Origin: Clostridia bacterium
GTDB lineage: Bacteria > Bacillota > Clostridia > Oscillospirales > CAG-272
Length of the DNA stretch: 64,000 bases
Direction of reading: 5' to 3'
NCBI GenBank assembly: GCA_017399305.1
Contig: JAFQDK010000009.1
Location: forward strand, 186,001 to 250,000
The notes beneath the pieces were generated by a model that saw only the letters and a list, made by a program, of their open reading frames with translations, ran no database searches and was not told the DNA's origin. Shown here one piece after another: positions 62,105-64,000 of this stretch. Positions within the stretch are counted from its first letter, which is position 1. Each line of letters begins with the position of its first letter. The position numbers were made by a program, and so were the translations under genes.

Positions 62105-64000
62105 ATGAACAAAGAGTTATCCAAAACCTATGCCCCGAAAGAATTCGAGGATAGAATTTATCAGAACTGGTGTGACAAAGGATATTTCACACCCGACGTA
62201 AACGATGGAAAGCCTGCTTTCTCTATCGTTATTCCCCCTCCGAACGTAACAGGCCATCTCCATATGGGACACGCCCTTGACGAGACTCTTCAGGACATTC
62301 TTGTCCGCTATAAGAGAATGCAGGGCTACAGCACCCTTTGGGTGCCCGGCACCGACCATGCGGGTATTGCAACTCAGATAAAGGTTGAGGAAATGCTCCG
62401 CAAGGAAGAGGGTCTTACACGTTACGACCTCGGACGTGAAAAGTTCCTTGAGCGAGTTTGGGACTGGAAGCATCAGTACGGCAGCCGCATTATCAACCAG
62501 CTTAAAAAGCTCGGTACCTCCTGCGACTGGACAAGAGAGCGTTTCACTATGGACGAGGGCTGCTCAAAAGCAGTTAAAGAGGTTTTTGTAAACCTCTACG
62601 AAAAGGGTCTTATCTACCGCGGCAACCGCATTATCAACTGGTGTCCCCACTGTATCACCGCACTCTCCGATGCAGAGGTAGAATACAGCGAGCAGGACGG
62701 AAGCTTCTGGCATATCAAGTACCCGATAAAGGGCGAGGACGGCTACGTTGAGGTAGCAACCACACGTCCCGAAACCATGTTCGGCGATACCGCTGTTGCA
62801 GTAAACCCGAATGACGATACCACAAAGCACCTCATCGGCAAGACTCTCATTCTCCCCGGTACAGGCAGAGAGATTCCCGTTATCGCTGACGACTACGTTG
62901 AGATTGGCTTTGGTACAGGTTGCGTAAAGATTACACCTGCGCATGACCCCAACGACTTCCTTGTCGGCGAACGTCACGGGCTCGAGCAGATCAAGGTTAT
63001 GAACGACGATGCTACCATGAACAAGTGGGCAGGCAAATACGAGGGCATGGACCGCTATGAGTGCCGCAAGGCTCTTATCGCTGACCTCGATGCCGAAGGT
63101 CTCCTTATAAAGGTAGTTCCCCACAAGCACAACGTTGGCACCTGCTACCGCTGCGGCACTACCGTTGAGCCTATCACATCAAACCAGTGGTTTGTAAAGA
63201 TGAAGCCTTTGGCTGAGCCTGCTCTCGAAGTAGTTTACAACGGCACAGTTAAGTTTGAGCCTGAACGCTTTACAAAGACGTACACAAACTGGATGGAGAA
63301 CGTACACGACTGGTGTATCTCCCGCCAGCTCTGGTGGGGTCACAGAATCCCTGCTTACTACTGCGCTGATTGCGGCGAAATGGTAGTTTCAAAAGAAGAC
63401 GTTCATACCTGTCCTAAGTGCTCGGGTAAGATGACTCAGGAAAGCGACGTGCTTGACACGTGGTTCTCCTCGGCTCTCTGGCCTTTCTCCACTCTCGGCT
63501 GGCCCGAAAATACTCCCGAGCTTGAGAAGTACTATCCTACAAGCGTACTTGTAACAGGTTATGACATCATCTTCTTCTGGGTTTCAAGAATGATTTTCTC
63601 CGGCCTTGAGCATATGGGCAAGGAGCCTTTCTCCACCGTATTCATCCACGGTCTTGTACGTGATGCAAAGGGCAGAAAGATGTCGAAGTCTCTCGGCAAC
63701 GGCATTGACCCGCTTGAGGTTATCGATCAGTTCGGCGCAGACGCGCTCCGCTTTGCGCTTGCTACAGGTAATGCGCCCGGTAACGATATGCGCTTCTCTG
63801 ATGAAAAGATCGAGTCTGCGCGTAACTTTGCTAATAAACTTTGGAATGCTGCTCGTTTCGTTATGATGAACCTTGACATCGAAGAAGTGAAACTTCCAGA
63901 GATAAGCGAGCTTAAGACAGAAGACAAGTGGATCCTTTCAAAGCTCAATACTCTTGCTGAGACCGTTACACAGAACCTCGACAGCTACGAGGTTGGTGTT
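62105..64000 (+). CDS. valS: Valyl-tRNA synthetase, cut by the window edge
   Basis: 632 codons are in frame to the right edge with no stop. AAGGAG is eight bases before the ATG. Class I signature [14 protein letters not shown] (about 44-57) is the HIGH motif, and [13 protein letters not shown] (about residue 525) the KMSKS loop. The editing domain inserted in the Rossmann fold ([16 protein letters not shown]) hydrolyses mischarged threonine, and two CxxC zinc pairs (CYRCG, CADCG/CPKC) are present. The C-terminal tRNA-binding and coiled-coil parts lie beyond the window. Controlled by the T-box leader. Confidence 0.97.
   Translation, partial: MNKELSKTYAPKEFEDRIYQNWCDKGYFTPDVNDGKPAFSIVIPPPNVTGHLHMGHALDETLQDILVRYKRMQGYSTLWVPGTDHAGIATQIKVEEMLRKEEGLTRYDLGREKFLERVWDWKHQYGSRIINQLKKLGTSCDWTRERFTMDEGCSKAVKEVFVNLYEKGLIYRGNRIINWCPHCITALSDAEVEYSEQDGSFWHIKYPIKGEDGYVEVATTRPETMFGDTAVAVNPNDDTTKHLIGKTLILPGTGREIPVIADDYVEIGFGTGCVKITPAHDPNDFLVGERHGLEQIKVMNDDATMNKWAGKYEGMDRYECRKALIADLDAEGLLIKVVPHKHNVGTCYRCGTTVEPITSNQWFVKMKPLAEPALEVVYNGTVKFEPERFTKTYTNWMENVHDWCISRQLWWGHRIPAYYCADCGEMVVSKEDVHTCPKCSGKMTQESDVLDTWFSSALWPFSTLGWPENTPELEKYYPTSVLVTGYDIIFFWVSRMIFSGLEHMGKEPFSTVFIHGLVRDAKGRKMSKSLGNGIDPLEVIDQFGADALRFALATGNAPGNDMRFSDEKIESARNFANKLWNAARFVMMNLDIEEVKLPEISELKTEDKWILSKLNTLAETVTQNLDSYEVGV

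Overview
The window looks like a chromosomal stretch of a spore-forming, low-to-moderate GC Gram-positive anaerobe of the class Clostridia (an Oscillospirales-like gut lineage is my guess, from gene content only). The signs are clostridial spore genes (spoVAD, spoVAEB, spoVM), a glmS ribozyme, a valS T-box leader, TTGACA/TATAAT promoters, GGAGG ribosome-binding sites, and large secreted proteins ending in dockerin or SLH domains. No scaffoldin or cohesin gene is visible here.

Layout. 1-1.9 kb: an AT-rich accessory segment with two small XRE regulators and three unrecognised genes. 1.9-4.1 kb (minus): rpmG-secE-nusG-rplK-rplA. 4.3-7.8 kb: a formate/nitrite-type channel ending in nine histidines, then a two-component system. 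7.9-9.7 kb: spoVAD, spoVAEB, a small membrane protein, spoVM and tRNA-Arg(ACG). 9.9-15.7 kb: tsaE-tsaB-rpiB-(left-handed beta-helix transferase)-glmM, then a glmS ribozyme and glmS. 15.8-48.4 kb: a glycan-degradation island. 48.4-61.7 kb: a split TauE/SafE transporter, an ftsK-tmk-...-mltG operon, rnhA, and a serine hydrolase with a membrane acyltransferase. 61.8-64.0 kb: a T-box leader and valS, cut by the window edge.

The island is the most interesting part. It encodes four very large exported proteins (about 1260-1720 residues) built from a shared N-terminal beta-helix module (two or three copies each, nine in all) joined to different catalytic and attachment parts: an SGNH esterase plus eight fibronectin-III domains plus dockerin; GH43-like plus dockerin (twice); and GH43-like plus three SLH domains. 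A fifth exported protein is GH43 plus FN3-like repeats, a Cys-rich segment and a dockerin. On the minus strand, lacZ (GH2), an AraC regulator, a lipoprotein solute-binding protein, the SLH-GH43 protein and a dockerin-GH43 protein form one apparent 14-kb operon closed by an 18-bp terminator stem. The likely logic is external trimming of a branched polysaccharide by surface-bound or complex-bound enzymes, capture of the product by the binding protein, and cytoplasmic finishing by the GH2 enzyme and perhaps the sialidase-fold protein. The substrate is not known. pnp and rpsO sit inside the island, so it was probably built around a housekeeping locus.

Several RNA-level control elements are visible: a candidate L1-binding site before rplK, a terminator-like hairpin at the 5' end of the rpmG operon transcript, a hairpin abutting the tRNA-Arg 5' end, the glmS ribozyme, a long pnp leader hairpin, a structured rpsO leader, a Shine-Dalgarno-sequestering hairpin before a DUF4830 gene, and the valS T-box. 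All domain names are from reading motifs; no database search was run.
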